A stretch of DNA of 64,000 bases from contig CAUDNR010001546.1 of the NCBI GenBank assembly GCA_958430865.1, positions 23,237 through 87,236 of the forward strand. The letters are read 5' to 3'. Each line of letters opens with the position of its first letter. Position 1 is the stretch's first letter. This document shows positions 60,695 to 64,000 of the stretch, piece by piece. Made by a program: the position numbers and the translations under genes. This stretch comes from Entrophospora sp. SA101. Lineage: Eukaryota > Glomeromycota > Glomeromycetes > Entrophosporales > Entrophosporaceae. The notes under the pieces were generated by a model. That model saw only the letters and a list, made by a program, of their open reading frames with translations, searched no databases and was not told the DNA's origin.

Positions 60695-61543
60695 TATTAT
60701 ATATTTATAATAAAGTTTTTTAAAAAATTGAAATAAGAAAAGAAACTGTTTATCGGAATTTGAAAAAATTTTATATACAAATTTGGAATTTTAAAAAAAT
60801 CTTATTAAAACAAAACAACCATCCCAGAATTATTTTCGCATATGCAATGTAAATTTTTATGGTAAAATTTAATAATAAATTGAATAATTTTAAACCATGA
60901 TAACTTTTGTTTTTTATAATTTTATTGTTTAAGTCTTCTATAATAAAGTTACAGAGAGCTTTTTTTCCTATCTCATTTGGTTATAAAGTTTTCCTATTAG
61001 CAATCTTTTTTCAATTTCTTTAGAATATATAAAAAAAATTTTTTTTTTATTTAGCAAAAAAAAACCTCTCTGTAATCTAAAAGCTTAATCTATTTACTAT
61101 AATTTCTCTTAGTTTCATGTCTGTATCTCTTTATTTAAAGGCTCTGATACGATTTTTATTTATATAGTTTTTACATATATTCTTATTTTTTAAAAAAAAG
61201 AAGTTTTGTTATTGATCGGCATTATGTTACATCACCTAATTTTGATTTAATTAGGGCATTTCACACCCCAATACCCTTCGTAACAATAAGGTTTACGTAT
61301 ACGTAATAAATTGAAAAAACTTTATGTATAATGTACATATTAAAATTACAAAAATTTACTTTGACATAAATATATTATAAACAAATAGTATCATTAATTA
61401 ATGTGCAAAAGCAATATATATTTATTATTAATATTATCCAATAAATACAATTATGAATTGTCTAATATTGTTCAATATCAAAATCATTTTCATCAGGACA
61501 CTAAATTTAATTTATAAAATTAGAAATTGATCCAAAATCGCCA

Positions 61544-62842
61544 TTATTTTTTGATAAAATTACATTCAAATCTTACCAATATTTCATCCATTTTTTTTCT
61601 GATAAATTTATCATCCGCTTTTACACCATCACGGTGTTCATCTAAAACACAAATACACACTGCAACCTTTTCACTAGTAATTTCTTGCTTTTTCCAGACT
61701 TTTCTTAAAATTGTTTCGAAATAAGTTTCATCATCTGTTACATCATATTCGGTTTTCTTACTATCGATAATTTGATAACACCACCTTACTATGTCCGATT
61801 TTTTCCAAGTATCCACATCTTTTATAGATGTATTGGTATTCACTGGTGTTATACCACACTCTTTAAAAACTTTAAATAGGCTGTCTTTTATTAGAGAAGA
61901 ATATTGCCCTCTTAATTTCCTTGCTTGACCATGTGCCTAAATAAATTAGTTATTTTATTTTGATGAATTAGAGCAAGCAAAGAAATAGTTTATTTTAACT
62001 TACATGCGAAGATATTTTTTCAAGCCATAGAGGCATCCATTTTTCATTTTTTAAACGTTCAGAATTATGTGCTTTTAGTGCATCTCTAGATGCATCCATT
62101 AATTCATCTTCAGTCGGGTAAATTTTATTTTTCATAAATTGTTTGATAGCAAGATTTATAGGACTCTGCAAATTATATAAAATATCAAACATTATCATAA
62201 ATAAAATGCACAAATCCATACACGATAATTACCTCCCACCAAGATTAATTCTAGTTTCTTTATTTTCCTTCTTTAAATTTATTATTTCAGCATAAGTAGA
62301 AGATATCATTTTTGTTAAATTATTAATTGATTGTTTTAATTCTATATAGATAATATAGATAATAATAATGAATGATTCAATTAATATTTGCATTAAAGAT
62401 AGTGGCCGTAGCCTTTTTAAAGCCAGTTTTGCCTTTCTCCAATAGTTTTGGCCACCATTATTAATTTGTGTCAAGAAATAAGTAATAATAAAAAATAAAA
62501 TAAATAAAAATAAATACAACCATCATTATCATTATTATTATCTTCACTAATCTTAATGAAGCTATTATTGCTAATGTTATTACTTTCATTGTGAACTAAC
62601 ACTTTTCCAAGCTCAATGCTGTCATATATATTGATGGGTGAAAAGGAACCACTGACATTAGATACGTTGTTTTTCCTATTATTATTAGATTGGCTAATTT
62701 TACTTATAATTTCTTGAACTAATGTAGGTTTAGTAGTAATATTGTGATTAGCGTTAACTTTAGTTGATTCATTCAACATATTTTTGGATTTCTTGATTGA
62801 TGAATTTCTCAAAGGGTATTTTCTTTTTTTCGGTTGTGACAT
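61544..62842 (-). CDS. Unrecognised multi-exon fungal gene
   Basis: Starts at ATG 62842 (MSQPKKRKYPLRNSSIKKSK), a basic Ser/Asn-rich N terminus with a possible nuclear signal. Two downstream introns are clear: GTAATT...GCAGAG between 62233 and 62163, and GTAAGT...TTTAG between 62004 and 61936. They join in phase to give INLGG-SPINLAIKQF and ISSH-AHGQARKLRGQYSSL. The end is a conserved-looking domain (DTWKKSDIVRWCYQIID, VAVCICVLDEHRDG) stopping at 61544. The join between the first open part (to about 62471) and the second (from 62519) is unresolved: no GT-AG pair restores the frame, so there may be a frameshift. No family named. Confidence 0.6.
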
Positions 62843-62959
62843 TTTTAATATTAAGAAAAAAAAAAGTTAAAAAAAAGTATATTATCATTACGCGTACATA
62901 TTAAATGGGGCATGCTGCAACAAAACCAGACAAAGTGAACATTGGGTATTACCAAAATT

Positions 62960-63626
62960 TTAGGGGTCAAAATTTATAAAAAGTTTTTTACCATCAGCAG
63001 GACTTTTATGTAAATTAGATGCTTTAGATTCTGCACCAATCCTACAAAAAACGAATCATAATGAACCTTTTTTTTTTTGAAAATTAACTGAAAAATATAT
63101 AAAAATCAATATATCATACCATGAATGAGTAGTAACATAATTGAAATAATGAATGGTTTTGTTAAAAATAGGTTCCAAGTAATCCACAATATAAATTGCT
63201 TCATTTAACTTTTTCATATCAATTAAGGAATTCCACAGCACATACTCTTCAAGTAATCTAAAAAAAGTTTTATTTTGTACATCCATTTTGACTTATTGAA
63301 TATTCCTTGATATATTTTTCAAGTTATTCAAGAGCATCCTGTTGAAATTTCTACAGATAAATATTTGTGGAAAAAAAAATAATATAATTATAATTTCAAA
63401 CCTTTTTGTTTTCCTCTACAAACAACTTGATACCATCTGAAATTCCAATATGCTCAAAATGTGAGTTGACAAATGACTTGATTTCAGCAGTTTCATAAGG
63501 TGTTAAAAAATTAATATATGTATCATCAGTTTTCTGTTGAAAATAAAAAACTGATGAAGCAGCAAACAATTTATGAATATTTTGATTTGTTGGACAATGT
63601 GTACCAGACTCTAATTTTTTAAGCAT
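62960..63626 (-). pseudogene. Unrecognised multi-exon gene, probably broken
   Basis: ATG at 63626; first exon to 63402 (MLKKLESGTHCPTNQNIHKL ... GIKLFVEENKK) with a GTTTGA donor and a CTGTAG acceptor at 63351. The next exon reads KFQQDALE and then TAA. Later parts are again gene-like: RLLEEYVLWNSLIDMKKLNE to YVTTHSW, then a GT...GTAG intron to IGAESKASNLHKSPADGKK and FINFDP with stop at 62960-62962. The in-frame TAA suggests a pseudogene unless a small exon border was missed. The 3' flank matches 43776-43847. No family named. Confidence 0.55.
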
Positions 63627-63632
63627 GTGTTG

Positions 63633-63807
63633 TGTATCACGTTAAATGAGTCAACTCTCCTGTCTTTTTTTCCATGTAGGCAAAGCTGTGTGTGTATCGT
63701 TCCGCAGTTTTGAAATTCATCGTGTTTAATTAATCAATTTTAATGCTAATTAAAATGTAAATATTAAAGTTTTCTATAAAACCCCAAATGATCTAGTTAT
63801 TTGTCTG
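63633..63807. repeat. 175-bp repeat, identical to 47598-47772
   Basis: No difference seen by eye to the 47598-47772 part of the tandem array. It starts 7 bp upstream of the ATG of the neighbouring minus-strand gene, so it would be its promoter. It is cut at TTTGTCTG (63800-63807) by the next element; the uncut sequence is at 47765-47772. Confidence 0.85.
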
Positions 63808-64000
63808 TAGAGGTTGGCACCATGCAAAAATTCTTTAACCGGTTAATTAACCATTAAAAATAAGAGTTAACCAGTTAACTGGTTAATTTTAGAAACGGTT
63901 AACCGGTTAATCGGTTAACTTTATTAACCGGTTAATTTAGTCACGTGAAAAATTTTAATTGGTAAATTCAATCGTTCGTTACAAAATAATCACATTCCTG
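63808..64000. mobile_element. Left end of a hAT-like element with AACCGGTTAA palindromes
   Basis: Begins TAGAGGTTGGCACC, a hAT-like terminus, exactly where the 175-bp repeat is interrupted. Within 63835-63935 there are about six to eight copies or variants of the self-complementary motif TTAACCGGTTAA. The other end lies beyond the window, so the 8-bp duplication (predicted TTTGTCTG) cannot be confirmed. Confidence 0.6.

Larger units (their letters stand above)
49347..61273 (+). repeat. Large duplicated block, copy 3
   Basis: Shares 49347 onward with copies 1 and 2. In the first 290 bp it differs by many SNPs and small indels (for example GGAACATGAG against GGACCATGAG, and a shortened A-run near 49580). 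From about 49640 it becomes indistinguishable, up to about 60915. It diverges again at the right end and stops after ACACCCCAATA at 61273. It lacks the Tc1 insertion. Confidence 0.95.

Noticed and set aside
63835..63935. AACCGGTTAA cluster as telomere-like or CRISPR-like array
   Set aside because: Units are palindromic, irregularly spaced and in a transposon end; no unique spacers and not a telomeric repeat.
1..64000. Whole window as bacterial or plasmid DNA
   Set aside because: Spliceosomal introns with matching phases (rps16, Hsp70, MIT gene), eukaryotic protein families and eukaryotic transposons rule this out except for 41.9-43.7 kb.

Overview
The window is nuclear DNA of a eukaryote with very AT-rich, intron-bearing, repeat-filled sequence. 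The best fit is an arbuscular mycorrhizal fungus (Glomeromycotina, Rhizophagus-like). Reasons: short GT-AG introns, Asn/Ser/Asp-rich proteins, many Tc1, Tigger/pogo and hAT remnants, a fungal-type Rps16, an HSPA12-like Hsp70, and an embedded stretch of Mollicutes-type DNA, as expected from the endobacteria of these fungi. Two 10-N gaps (21341-21350 and 41868-41877) show this is a scaffold, so some structure may come from assembly.

The dominant feature is a block of about 12 kb present three times in the same orientation (813-12794, 21351-33383, 49347-61273). Each copy holds a HECT E3 ubiquitin ligase (1151 aa), an MIT-domain protein on the opposite strand (two exons, 355 aa), a purC/ADE1 exon remnant, and an 863-aa TPR protein. 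Copies are offset by exactly 20538 and 48448 bases across the core, with no amino-acid difference in any long frame. The ends are different: they carry SNPs and indels and group the copies in conflicting ways. A Tc1 element sits at the left edge of copies 1 and 2; copy 3 keeps the empty TA site.

Between copies 1 and 2 (12.8-21.3 kb) lie a kinase remnant, a complete eight-exon HSPA12-like Hsp70 gene, a hAT MITE with a perfect 8-bp target duplication, other MITE-like repeats and gene fragments. Between copies 2 and 3 (33.4-49.3 kb) lie a deleted Tigger/pogo element, the ribosomal protein gene rps16 (with a 5-nt last coding exon), more MITEs, a triple dsRBD protein gene, then the second N gap.

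Directly after that gap, 41878 to about 43.7 kb reads as bacterial DNA using TGA as tryptophan: three ORFs stay open only under genetic code 4, with ten in-frame TGA codons. It joins fungal repeat sequence on its right without a gap. Next comes a 4.3-kb unit (44367-48704) bounded by about 375-bp inverted repeats. These arms contain the promoter and first 48 codons of the 841-aa gene inside. The unit sits against a broken gene of what looks like the same family, whose 5' end lies in copy 3 of the large block.

After copy 3 (61.3-64 kb) there are two fungal-type multi-exon genes on the minus strand (one apparently broken), a 175-bp repeat identical to one at 47.6 kb, and the start of a hAT-like element rich in AACCGGTTAA palindromes that runs off the window.
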